A stretch of DNA of 32,136 nucleotides from the NCBI GenBank assembly GCA_945876095.1, contig CAMCMP010000034.1, forward strand, positions 1-32,136. The letters are read 5' to 3'. A program made the position numbers and the translations under genes. Below are positions 18,444 through 26,931 of the stretch, piece by piece. Position 1 is the stretch's first letter. Each line of letters starts with the position of its first letter. The DNA is from Chitinophaga pinensis (GTDB lineage Bacteria > Bacteroidota > Bacteroidia > Chitinophagales > Chitinophagaceae). The notes under the pieces were generated by a model that did no database searches, was not told the DNA's origin, and was given only the letters and a program-made list of their open reading frames with translations.

Positions 18444-19334
18444 ATGAAAATTTTGTCAATGGTTTTGGTGGTATTTTTCGTTCACTTGTCTCTGTGCTGT
18501 AATGCTCAAAATAAGAAATTCAATAATTTATTTTATTGCTTTGGAAATGCAATGAATCTTCCGAATGCTCCAAAAAGTTTTGAGGATCAAGCTATCTTGG
18601 CAAAAAAAACAGGTTACCAAGCAATGTCGGGTAGTGGCGAACAAAATTATTTTGAATTTCGAAAAGCCCTCGATCGCGTTGGGTTAGCAATGCCCGAGAT
18701 TTATATTGAATTAAACATTGACCAAGGTATTGCTTCCAAGGACTCGCTACTAAAAAAAATTATCAGGGATTCAAAAGGCCGTGATCTATTAATTACATTA
18801 CCCATCGTCAGTAAATTATACAAGAATAATCAGTTAGAGGGAGATACAAAATTGGTTGAAATGCTCACTCCATTAGCCGATTATGCTGCTGCCTATCAGG
18901 TGAAATTGGCTATTTATCCTCATTATTTACTTTACTGCGAATCTATCCAACATGCTTTGAAAATTGCTACCATGGCGGCGCGCCCAAATATTGGAATCGT
19001 CTTTAATCTCTGTCATTTTTTGAAGGTAGAGGGAGAAACGCAAATAGAAGCAGCACTCACCCAATCGATGCCCCATCTAATGATGGTTTCAATTTGCGGT
19101 GCCGATACAGGAGATACCAAAAATATGGATTGGAATAGATTGATACAACCTCTAGGTGCTGGAAGTTTTGATACCTATCGTTTCGTAAAGCTTATAAAAG
19201 ATAAGGGCTACCAAGGAAGAATAGGCTTACAATGTTATAATATTAAAACGGATGCAGCAATCGCCCTTTCTAAATCACTCAATACTTGGAATAGTTATAA
19301 AAATATGTACAGCGCTTCGCTGAAGGGTAATTAA
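18444..19334 (+). CDS. Exported xylose-isomerase-like TIM barrel
   Basis: This 296-residue protein has a signal peptide (hydrophobic 4-17, cleavage near NAQ). The barrel is of the sugar-phosphate isomerase/epimerase (AP-endonuclease-2, PF01261) type: QAMSGSGEQ, MPEIYIELNID, DLLITLPIVS, LAIYPHYLLY, NIGIVFNLCHF, MVSICGAD and RIGLQCYNI. In classical members the metal ligands are Glu, Asp, His and Glu. Here the strand carrying the Asp reads VFNLCH and the last one reads GLQCY, so two usual acidic ligands are replaced by Asn and Gln. Members of this superfamily also include enzymes acting on 3-keto sugars and C-glycosides. It lies upstream of an exported Gfo/Idh/MocA gene and DUF1080 gene, suggesting one pathway. 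Confidence 0.82.
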   Translation: MKILSMVLVVFFVHLSLCCNAQNKKFNNLFYCFGNAMNLPNAPKSFEDQAILAKKTGYQAMSGSGEQNYFEFRKALDRVGLAMPEIYIELNIDQGIASKDSLLKKIIRDSKGRDLLITLPIVSKLYKNNQLEGDTKLVEMLTPLADYAAAYQVKLAIYPHYLLYCESIQHALKIATMAARPNIGIVFNLCHFLKVEGETQIEAALTQSMPHLMMVSICGADTGDTKNMDWNRLIQPLGAGSFDTYRFVKLIKDKGYQGRIGLQCYNIKTDAAIALSKSLNTWNSYKNMYSASLKGN

Positions 19335-19515
19335 AATAATCTCTACAAAAAAAATAGCCCCTCATTAATCCGTTACTGCAGAATAAAATGTATGTTTATA
19401 GCTCGTTTGCTATTGAGTTGCTACTTTTTATTAAAAATTTAATATACAAATCAAGCAAGATCGATTAATCACTATTTGCCTAATCAATTATTCAAGAAAA
19501 AAATTTTCTGAAAAC

Positions 19516-20784
19516 ATGAAACCATCTACGCAAAAAGGCAGGCGCCGGTTCCTGCAAAATTCAGCAACCGCTATCGCAGGCTTTTTTATTGTACCTAGGC
19601 ATGTGCTAGGAAGGGGATTTATTCCACCGAGTGATCAACTTACCAAAGGTATTGTGGGTGTAGGTGGTATGGGGCGCGGACATATTCCCTATGCTGGAAC
19701 AAGGGTAGTGGCTATTTGCGATGTAGATACCACGCATTTAAAGAAAGCAGCTGATATGATTGGTGGCGGTGTTAAAACTTTTCACAACCATCATGAATTG
19801 ATTGCACTGCCTGAAGTAGATATTGTACATATTGCCACACCTCCTCATTGGCATGGCATTATTTCAATCGATGCAGCTAAAGCAGGTAAAGATATCTGGT
19901 GCGAAAAACCAATGACCAAAACAATCGGTGAAGGTAAGCGCGTAGTAGAAGCGGTAAAGCAATATGGAAGAATGTTTCGATTGAATACCTGGTTTAGATT
20001 TAGTGATAATTTTTATGGCATGAAAACCCCCGTAAAGCCAATTAAGAAATTGGTGGAGTCTGGTTTATTGGGATGGCCACTAACCGTTACCGTTAGTAAG
20101 ACCACCGGTTTTGATTGGAAATTTTATTGGATAGGTAAAACTCAATTGGAAGCACAGCCCATTCCTGAATCACTCGATTATGAAAGATGGTTAGGCCCAG
20201 CTCCTTACAAGCCTTATCACGAACATCGCGTGCACAATACTTTTAGAGGTTATTGGGATTACGATGGCGGTGGATTAGGTGATATGGGACAACATTATAT
20301 TGATCCGATTCAATACTTTTTAGGCAAGGATGAAACAAGTCCAATTAAGGTGGAGGTAGATGCAGAGCAACAGCATCCCGATGCTTGCGGTACTTTTAGA
20401 AAAATAACCTTCACTTATGAAGATGGCTGCAAGATTATTTTAGATGGTGAAGCGAAAGATCCAAATGCTGCTTATTTAGAAGGACCCAAAGGAAAATTAT
20501 ATGCAGGCTTTAAATCAGATATTCCCAATCTGGCTCAAAAATTAGCCTTGCTACCTGATCCAGCACCACAGGTTACTAACTTCTTGGATTCGGTGAAATA
20601 CCGCACTCCCTTTGCATTGAATGAATCAAATGGGTTTAGATCTTGCACCGTTGTTAATATGGGAAAAATTGCATTACAATTAGGTAGGACCTTACATTTT
20701 AATCCAGTGACACAGGAGTTTGTAAATGATGTAGAGGCGAATAGTTTACTTAATCCGCCGATGCGCGCTCCTTGGAATATTTAA
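19516..20784 (+). CDS. Exported Gfo/Idh/MocA-family oxidoreductase
   Basis: This 422-residue protein has a twin-arginine-type leader (GRRRFLQ at 8-14, then a hydrophobic stretch to about 26). The Rossmann motif is GVGGMGRG at 48-55, with AICDVDT at 66-72, HIATPPHWHG at 105-114 and EKPMTKT with EKP at 130-132. The likely catalytic residues are H260 and D263 in GDMGQHYIDP. It differs from the copy at 4618-5979 in length and insertions, so it is a paralogue or separate acquisition, not a recent duplicate. The 86 nt to the next start contain no terminator, consistent with cotranscription with the DUF1080 gene. A periplasmic sugar oxidation is the likely role; the substrate is unknown. Confidence 0.9.
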   Translation: MKPSTQKGRRRFLQNSATAIAGFFIVPRHVLGRGFIPPSDQLTKGIVGVGGMGRGHIPYAGTRVVAICDVDTTHLKKAADMIGGGVKTFHNHHELIALPEVDIVHIATPPHWHGIISIDAAKAGKDIWCEKPMTKTIGEGKRVVEAVKQYGRMFRLNTWFRFSDNFYGMKTPVKPIKKLVESGLLGWPLTVTVSKTTGFDWKFYWIGKTQLEAQPIPESLDYERWLGPAPYKPYHEHRVHNTFRGYWDYDGGGLGDMGQHYIDPIQYFLGKDETSPIKVEVDAEQQHPDACGTFRKITFTYEDGCKIILDGEAKDPNAAYLEGPKGKLYAGFKSDIPNLAQKLALLPDPAPQVTNFLDSVKYRTPFALNESNGFRSCTVVNMGKIALQLGRTLHFNPVTQEFVNDVEANSLLNPPMRAPWNI

Positions 20785-20870
20785 TGTAATTAAAGAATGA
20801 GAAAATAGTTATCTCTCAATAAATGATAACCAGCTTACTTATTCAAGTGATAAAAAATAAAAATCAACCA

Positions 20871-22997
20871 ATGAAAAAAATATATTTCATCCTCCTATTC
20901 TTAGTAGTTTCTTTTGTGAAACTTTCTGCACAAACGGATGCAGTAAATAGTGTACTTCAAAATTTTCCCTACCAGCGCATCGCGGATGCTACTGCTTCAT
21001 TGAATTCAATGCAGACCTGGTCTAAAGGGGATTGGAAAAAATTACTCAAGCAGTTAGACGACTCTGATTCTTTGAGGTTAAAAACCACCCTTGCCTTGAG
21101 CGCTTATGTTCATCATATAGCCTCAGATGCAAAACTAAAATCAGCGACAGCGGCTACGCTTTCTTCCGCTATTAAATATGTGAAATCATTTTATGGCCGC
21201 TCTTTGATTGTACAACATCTAGCCTATCTAGGAGATGATGCTGCCGTAAAAACCTTGTCGAAATTATTATCTTCCAACTCCATTTTTATAGGCAATGCAG
21301 CAAGAGCACTCGCTACTATTCATTCAAAAGCGGCTATTGATGCATTGAATAAAGGTTTGAAGAAAGCGATGGAACCAGCTCGCAGCCATATTCAGGCCGC
21401 ACTCGATAATGTAAACCATGTTTTACCAGAAATAAAACCAACTTTTGTAATAAAGAAAAAAGCACCCAATACTGTCCAGCAATTATTGGATCTTCAAGAT
21501 CAGCTAACGGCTGCAACCAATCCTTTGCAGAAGCAACAAATTATTTCTGCGGCGGCTCGCATCCCGAGTTTTACTTCTTTGATGATGGTGGGTCGTTCTT
21601 TGAATGATGCTGCTGTAAATGAGGAGGCGGCATTAATTGTTGCGCGGATGGCGCTTGCCGATAAGAGTATTCGTGGAAAGTCAGTGCGTGAAGTATTAGA
21701 GCAAGCAGTTCCATTGATTAAAGGTGCTGATAGCGCTATTTTAGTACCCTTATTAAAATCACATATCGCTTTAATGCCTTATGACAATGGATTTGTATCG
21801 CTATTCAATGGCAAGGATCTTGCAGGATGGAAGGCATTGGTAGGCAATCCAATTGCTCGTTCTAAAATGACTGCAGCTGAATTAGAAGAAAAACAAAAAG
21901 TAACCAACGAAAAAACAAAAGGTGACTGGATTGCAAAAGACGGCTTGTTAATTTTTACGGGCCATGGCGATAACTTAGCTACTGAAAAACAATACGGTGA
22001 TTTTGAAATGTTTGTAGATTGGAAAATTACTGAAAAAGGAGATGCAGGAATTTATTTACGCGGAACCCCACAAGTACAAATTTGGGATACTAGTAGAAGA
22101 GAAGTAGGCGCACAAGTAGGTTCGGGTGGATTGTATAACAATCAAAAAAACAATAGCAAACCATTGGTGGTGGCGGATAATAAAATCGGCCAATGGAATA
22201 CCTTTCACATTATTATGAAAGGTGATAAAGTTACGGTGTACTTGAATGGGGTATTGGTAACTGACAATACGGTGCTTGAAAATTATTGGGATCGTAAATT
22301 ACCTATCTTTTCTAAAGAGCAAATTGAATTGCAAGCACATGGTACTTATGTTGCCTATAGAAATATTTATCTAAAAGAAATCACACCGGTTACTACTTCT
22401 TCATTGAGTGAAGAAGAAAAAAAGCAAGGCTTTACGACGCTTTTTGATGGCTCTAATATGGATCATTGGATGGGCAACACCGAAGGCTATCTGATAGAAG
22501 AAGGCGTAATGGTAGTACATCCAGAATTAGGCCATGGTAATTTGTACACAAAAGAAGAGTATGCCAATTTTGACTATCGTTTCGAATTTCAACTTACACC
22601 TGGATCAAATAATGGATTGGGAATACGCGCGCCATTAAAAGGAGATGCTGCTTATGTAGGATCGGAATTACAAATTTTAGATAACGAGGCGGCTATTTAT
22701 AAAGATCTTGAACCTTATCAATACCATGGCTCTGTATATGGAGTAATACCTGCAAAAAGAGGGCATCTATTACCAATCGGAGAATGGAATAAACAGGAAG
22801 TAGTAGTAAACGGCACCAAGATAAAAGTGACTTTAAATGGAACCGTTATTTTAGATGGAGATATTAAAGAGTCTATTTTAAAAGGAACAGCCGATCACAA
22901 AGAACATCCAGGATTAAAAAGAACCACCGGCCATATTGGTTACTTGGGTCATGGTGACGTGATGCGTTTTAGAAATATTCGCGTTAAAACATTATAG
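20871..22997 (+). CDS. HEAT-repeat plus double DUF1080 (3-keto-disaccharide hydrolase) protein
   Basis: The start is placed at the ATG at 20871, because MKKIYFILLFLVVSF forms a proper signal peptide (ends LSAQ). The frame also opens at 20823 with 16 unlikely residues. The 708-residue protein has an alpha-helical HEAT-like N-terminal region (about 25-310, with repeated AxxxAL and LxxLL helices). A first DUF1080 domain spans about 315-500 (GFVSLFNGKDLAGWKAL, GDWIAKDGLLIF, GDAGIYLRGTPQVQIWD). A second spans about 515-708 (GFTTLFDGSNMDHW, GVMVVHPELGHGNLYTKEEY, ELQILDNE, GHIGYLGHGD). Two catalytic-type domains in one polypeptide are unlike the single-domain copy at 5990-6694. A strong terminator at 23022 ends the unit. 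Confidence 0.9.
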   Translation: MKKIYFILLFLVVSFVKLSAQTDAVNSVLQNFPYQRIADATASLNSMQTWSKGDWKKLLKQLDDSDSLRLKTTLALSAYVHHIASDAKLKSATAATLSSAIKYVKSFYGRSLIVQHLAYLGDDAAVKTLSKLLSSNSIFIGNAARALATIHSKAAIDALNKGLKKAMEPARSHIQAALDNVNHVLPEIKPTFVIKKKAPNTVQQLLDLQDQLTAATNPLQKQQIISAAARIPSFTSLMMVGRSLNDAAVNEEAALIVARMALADKSIRGKSVREVLEQAVPLIKGADSAILVPLLKSHIALMPYDNGFVSLFNGKDLAGWKALVGNPIARSKMTAAELEEKQKVTNEKTKGDWIAKDGLLIFTGHGDNLATEKQYGDFEMFVDWKITEKGDAGIYLRGTPQVQIWDTSRREVGAQVGSGGLYNNQKNNSKPLVVADNKIGQWNTFHIIMKGDKVTVYLNGVLVTDNTVLENYWDRKLPIFSKEQIELQAHGTYVAYRNIYLKEITPVTTSSLSEEEKKQGFTTLFDGSNMDHWMGNTEGYLIEEGVMVVHPELGHGNLYTKEEYANFDYRFEFQLTPGSNNGLGIRAPLKGDAAYVGSELQILDNEAAIYKDLEPYQYHGSVYGVIPAKRGHLLPIGEWNKQEVVVNGTKIKVTLNGTVILDGDIKESILKGTADHKEHPGLKRTTGHIGYLGHGDVMRFRNIRVKTL

Positions 22998-23021
22998 GAT
23001 TATTATAGCATCCTCTAGTTT

Positions 23022-23063
23022 GAAACAGCGGGAATGTACCTACATTTCCGCTGTTTCTTTTTA
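23022..23063 (+). terminator. Rho-independent terminator after the double DUF1080 gene
   Basis: A 17-bp stem with one G-T wobble (23022-23038 with 23041-23057, CC loop, core CAGCGG...CCGCTG) is followed by a T run. It lies 25 nt after the stop at 22997 and separates the DUF1080 unit from the cytochrome gene. Confidence 0.85.
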
Positions 23064-23252
23064 ATTATACTCCTTCTCCTTTAGAGGGCCTGTCATTTAA
23101 AATCAGGGTAGAACTGAACAATACACTAGCCTTTAAAAGTTAGCCAGAAAAAATAATTCCTCTCTAAAAACTTTCGACTCCATTTACTTCAATCGAAAGC
23201 TTTTCCTTATCTTTCATTTCAATTATCTTTTTAACGATTAAAGTGATAGGAA

Positions 23253-26200
23253 ATGAAAATCAATCAACGATTGCTTAGCCCCATTAAAATTTTTATTTAT
23301 CTCGGGTTTATATTGTGTGTTTTTACTTTTAGCAAATATGCTCAACTAATTCCGGTATCATTTATTCCATCTGCTCTGCAGCTAAAAGACACCACACTAA
23401 CGGAAGAGCAGAAACGATTACCAGAAAATGCATTGAAGGGACTTAGTGTAGCGCCGGGTTTGGAAGTTCGTCCTTTTGCTACAGAACCGATGTTGCAAAA
23501 CCCCACCAATATTGATGTTGATGAAAGAGGAAGAGTATGGGTAACAGAAGCGTATAACTATCGACCTGCCATCACTAAAAATCCTGCTAATCTTTTGGGT
23601 GATAGAATCATGATTTTAGAAGATTTGAATGGAGATGGAAAAGCAGATACTGCCAAGGTTTTTTATCAGGGTTCTGATTTAAATGCTCCTCTAGGTATTT
23701 GTGTGTTGGGCAATAAAGTGATTGTTTCGCAAAGTCCGTATGTATGGGTTTTTTATGATGACAATGGAGATGATAAAGCCGATAGAAAAGAAATACTATT
23801 TAGTGGTATTGGTGGAGAGCAGCATGATCATGCGGTACATGCTTTTACTTTTGGCATGGATGGAAAATTATATTTCAATATGGGCAATGAGGGAAAGACA
23901 TTAAAAGATAAAAATGGTAAAGATGTGTTGGACCAAGATGGAGATGTGATCGGACCTAAAAAATATCAGCAAGGAATGGTTTTCCGTTGTAATACAGATG
24001 GATCAGAAGTAGAGTGTTTAGCAAATAATTTTCGCAATCCTTATGAAGTAGCGGTGGATAGTTATGGCACATTATGGCAGAGCGATAATGATGATGATGG
24101 CAATAAGGGAGTGCGCATTAATTATGTAATGCAATATGGTAATTATGGATTCAAGGATGAAATGACTGGTGCAGGATGGCAGAAAAATAGAGTGAATATT
24201 GAAGACTCTATTCCTTTAAGACATTGGCATTTGAATGATCCAGGCGAAGTGCCGAATTTATTGCAAACAGGTGCAGGATCTCCAACAGGATTAATTGTTT
24301 ATGAAGGATCTTTATTGCCTTCTCAGTTTCAAAATCAAATGATACATTGCGATGCAGGTCCGAATGTAGTACGGGCGTATCCAGTTAAAAAAAATGGAGC
24401 AGGTTATAGCGCTTCCATCGTAAATGTTGTGAAAGGAGAAAATGATCAGTGGTTCCGACCATCGGATGTATGTGTTGCACCGGATGGATCTTTGATTATT
24501 GCAGATTGGTACGATCCAGGCGTAGGAGGGCATCAGGCAGGTGATCAAGTACGCGGTCGAATTTATAGAGTAGCTCCGCCGGCTTCAAAGTATAAGATAC
24601 CTACCTATGATTATAAATCAGCCAGTAGTGCAGTAGCTGCTTTACAAAATCCTAATTTAAGTGTAAGGCATCATGCCTTTACTGCATTGAAAAAAATGGG
24701 AACCGCTGCCACGCCAGAGCTAGAGAAGTGCTGGAATAGTTCACCCAATCCAAGAATGAAGGCAAGGGCTTTTTGGGCCTTGGTCAATCAGTCCAATGCA
24801 GATGCCAATAAATATATTCAGCAAGCACTCCGATCTACGGATCCTAATTTGCGCATCATTGGTATTAGGGCATCGAAGCAACTAGGCATTGGCGTTATGG
24901 AAGCCATTCGTTTTTTAGTGAAGGATGCGGATCCACAAGTACGTCGTGAATGTGCGGTAACCTTGCGACACAATAATTCTCCAGAAGCAGCGGTATTATG
25001 GGCTTCTTTGGCTGCGCAGCATGATGGAAGAGATCGTTGGTATTTGGAAGCATTGGGAATAGGTGCAGCAGGACAGTGGGATCGTTTTTTTGAAACTTAT
25101 TTAACAATGGTTAAGAATCCGCTGCTCACTGCGGGTGCGCGTGATATTGTGTGGAGAGCAAGATCATCGGTATCACTTCCATATTTAGCTTCACTAGCGG
25201 TGGATAACAAAGAAACTTTTAAAAACAGGGCAAGATATTTCCGTGCATTTGATTTTAATGAGGGAGCTAATAAATCGGACTTGTTGTTAAAAATGATTGC
25301 TAATAATACCTCGCATGATTTAGCGCTTTACAGAGTGATATTAAGCACGCTCGATGTGGCATCGGTCACTGGTTCGCCCTTGGCACAAAATGCGCTGACA
25401 GAAGTATTGCAGTCTTTATATGGAACGGATCAGTATATAGAATTGGTTAGCAAATACGAAGTGAAATCGCAATGTGAAAATTTATTAAAATTGTCTACGC
25501 AAGTGCTGGCAAGAACGGTCAACAAAAATGCAGCGACTTTATTATTGCAACTTTGTGGAACCGACCCAATTGGGAAAGTAATGAATGGAAATGACCTAGA
25601 GCAACAGAAAGGATTATTAGCTGTGTTAGGGTTGGTAGGGACTACCGAGTCGATTGATTTAATCCAAGGCCTTGTATTGTCAGAAAAAAATTCACTGCCA
25701 TTAAGAAAGATAGCTGCTAGTGCAATCGGTAGAAGTAGAACTGGAGAAACTAGGGCAATGCAGTTGTTAAAAAACAAGAAAGTTCCCGCTTCATTAGTTT
25801 CGGATATTGTATTTAGTGTATCAGGTTCTACGCGTGAATCAGTAAGAAAGGAGGCAGCAGCTTATTTACCAGCTCAAGCTATCAAAGAGGGCGAAAAAAA
25901 GGAACCTACGATGGCTGATTTGCAAGCCTTGAAGGGAAATGTAGTAGCAGGAAAAAAAGTTTTCTCTAGTGCCTGTATTCTTTGTCACAAGGTAAATTTA
26001 GAGGGGAATGATTATGGTCCTAACCTTTCAGAGATAGGGGCTAAGTTGCCTAAGATAAGTTTATTAGATGCGATTGTTCATCCTTCTGCAGGGATAAGTT
26101 TTGGTTACGAAGGTTGGGAGGTAGAGATGAAGGATGGTGCTACGGTAACGGGTATTGTAACCAGCAAGACAGATAATGATATGGAATTAAAATTTCCTGG

Positions 26201-26348
26201 TGGAGGAAAAATGACTATTAAGACAAATAATATCAAGTCCTTGAATCAAGTGTCGCAGTCGATGATGACAGCCAATTTGCATCAACAAATGAGTGCGCAG
26301 GACATGTCTAATTTGTTGGAGTATTTATCTGTGTTAAAGAAAAAGTAG
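23253..26348 (+). CDS. PVC-type membrane-bound dehydrogenase with HEAT repeats and c-type cytochrome domain
   Basis: This 1031-residue protein has an N-terminal signal or anchor (hydrophobic 11-27). A beta-propeller-like dehydrogenase region follows (about 55-450), with PTNIDVDERGRVWVTEAYNY and calcium-loop-like DLNGDGKADT and DDNGDDKAD. HEAT-type helical repeats cover about 455-870. The C-terminal haem domain has CILCHK, with C908, C911 and H912 as the c-type attachment site, followed by GNDYGPNLSEIG and SMM residues that could supply the distal ligand. This is the architecture of the 'putative membrane-bound dehydrogenase / haem-binding' families first described in Planctomycetes and Verrucomicrobia. 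It sits after the terminator of the DUF1080 gene, so it is probably its own transcript. An electron-accepting role for sugar oxidation is inference. Confidence 0.92.
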   Translation: MKINQRLLSPIKIFIYLGFILCVFTFSKYAQLIPVSFIPSALQLKDTTLTEEQKRLPENALKGLSVAPGLEVRPFATEPMLQNPTNIDVDERGRVWVTEAYNYRPAITKNPANLLGDRIMILEDLNGDGKADTAKVFYQGSDLNAPLGICVLGNKVIVSQSPYVWVFYDDNGDDKADRKEILFSGIGGEQHDHAVHAFTFGMDGKLYFNMGNEGKTLKDKNGKDVLDQDGDVIGPKKYQQGMVFRCNTDGSEVECLANNFRNPYEVAVDSYGTLWQSDNDDDGNKGVRINYVMQYGNYGFKDEMTGAGWQKNRVNIEDSIPLRHWHLNDPGEVPNLLQTGAGSPTGLIVYEGSLLPSQFQNQMIHCDAGPNVVRAYPVKKNGAGYSASIVNVVKGENDQWFRPSDVCVAPDGSLIIADWYDPGVGGHQAGDQVRGRIYRVAPPASKYKIPTYDYKSASSAVAALQNPNLSVRHHAFTALKKMGTAATPELEKCWNSSPNPRMKARAFWALVNQSNADANKYIQQALRSTDPNLRIIGIRASKQLGIGVMEAIRFLVKDADPQVRRECAVTLRHNNSPEAAVLWASLAAQHDGRDRWYLEALGIGAAGQWDRFFETYLTMVKNPLLTAGARDIVWRARSSVSLPYLASLAVDNKETFKNRARYFRAFDFNEGANKSDLLLKMIANNTSHDLALYRVILSTLDVASVTGSPLAQNALTEVLQSLYGTDQYIELVSKYEVKSQCENLLKLSTQVLARTVNKNAATLLLQLCGTDPIGKVMNGNDLEQQKGLLAVLGLVGTTESIDLIQGLVLSEKNSLPLRKIAASAIGRSRTGETRAMQLLKNKKVPASLVSDIVFSVSGSTRESVRKEAAAYLPAQAIKEGEKKEPTMADLQALKGNVVAGKKVFSSACILCHKVNLEGNDYGPNLSEIGAKLPKISLLDAIVHPSAGISFGYEGWEVEMKDGATVTGIVTSKTDNDMELKFPGGGKMTIKTNNIKSLNQVSQSMMTANLHQQMSAQDMSNLLEYLSVLKKK

Positions 26349-26369
26349 ACTTCAATTTTTATAAAATGG

Positions 26370-26537
26370 CTAAACTATTTCATCTGTTTCCGGGTCGTCG
26401 GAATCTGAATGATCTTTTTTAATGTCATTGTTAAGTTGTTGTTCAAATTCTTTCTCGTCTTTTTGATTGCGTATGGTTAGCCAAACTACAAAGGAGATTG
26501 CAGCCATTCCAAAAAGTATTAGTATTGGCCAATTCAT
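26370..26537 (-). CDS. 55-residue single-span membrane peptide
   Basis: This small reading frame of 55 residues starts MNWPILILFGMAAISF, has one transmembrane helix (about 3-22), then a charged tail (NQKDEKEFEQQLNND and an acidic SDSDDPETDE end). The topology is that of a short inner-membrane anchor with a cytoplasmic acidic tail. The ATG lies 27 nt downstream of the stop of the YtxH gene, so it is probably the second gene of that transcript, and its stop is 21 nt from the convergent cytochrome gene. No family is recognised. The composition and context make it more than a chance frame. Confidence 0.6.
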   Translation of the reverse strand: MNWPILILFGMAAISFVVWLTIRNQKDEKEFEQQLNNDIKKDHSDSDDPETDEIV

Positions 26538-26564
26538 TGCTACTTTTTTAGTTTTTGTTATTGA

Positions 26565-26792
26565 TTATTTTCTATAATGACCATTGCTTTGCATTGCCAT
26601 ATCTTCAGCATCTTCTTTTAGCGTATCAATTTTCTCGTTGATCACGTCTTTTAGGTCATTGATCTTGTCTTTAATCTGATTTCCTTTTCGGCGAAGTTTT
26701 CTTCGGGTGATGGAACCCTTATTAGGGGCAAATAGAATACCTACAATGGCTCCGATGGCCGCTCCGATTAATACTTTGTGTATTGTTCGCAT
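26565..26792 (-). CDS. YtxH domain-containing protein
   Basis: This 75-residue protein has an N-terminal Gly/Ala/Ile-rich membrane segment, VLIGAAIGAIVGILFAPNKG, followed by a Lys-rich helical tail (RRKLRRKGNQIKDKINDLKD) that continues as a coiled-coil-like stretch. The AAxGAxxGxLFAP signature is diagnostic of YtxH/Gvp-like general-stress proteins of Bacteroidota and Firmicutes. It is likely an inner-membrane stress protein; the molecular role is unknown. Length is normal. It is the first gene of a short minus-strand unit with the 55-residue peptide. Confidence 0.92.
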   Translation of the reverse strand: MRTIHKVLIGAAIGAIVGILFAPNKGSITRRKLRRKGNQIKDKINDLKDVINEKIDTLKEDAEDMAMQSNGHYRK

Positions 26793-26864
26793 CTGTATAA
26801 TTTTAAATAGTAAGATTACAATTGATTCATTTAATCAATGATTAAAAATAATACAATATAGTTG

Positions 26865-26916
26865 CAAAACCTTGGCTAATTATCATCAATGGATATGATT
26901 GTTATCGTAGTAATTG
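26865..26916 (+). repeat. 52-bp direct repeat flanking the long repeat element, left copy
   Basis: It matches 27501-27552 at 46 of 52 positions by eye, including ATATGATTGTTATCGTAGTA exactly. It lies between the YtxH gene start and the repeat element. Confidence 0.7.
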
Positions 26917-26931
26917 ATTAGTAAAATTATC

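Noticed and set aside
20823..20870. Alternative longer start of the double DUF1080 gene
   Set aside because: The 16 extra residues (MITSLLIQ...) would precede a complete signal peptide, so the ATG at 20871 is preferred.
23171..23199. CTTTCGA/TCGAAAG hairpin before the cytochrome gene
   Set aside because: 7-bp stem with a 15-nt loop and no T run; it could be chance in the leader.
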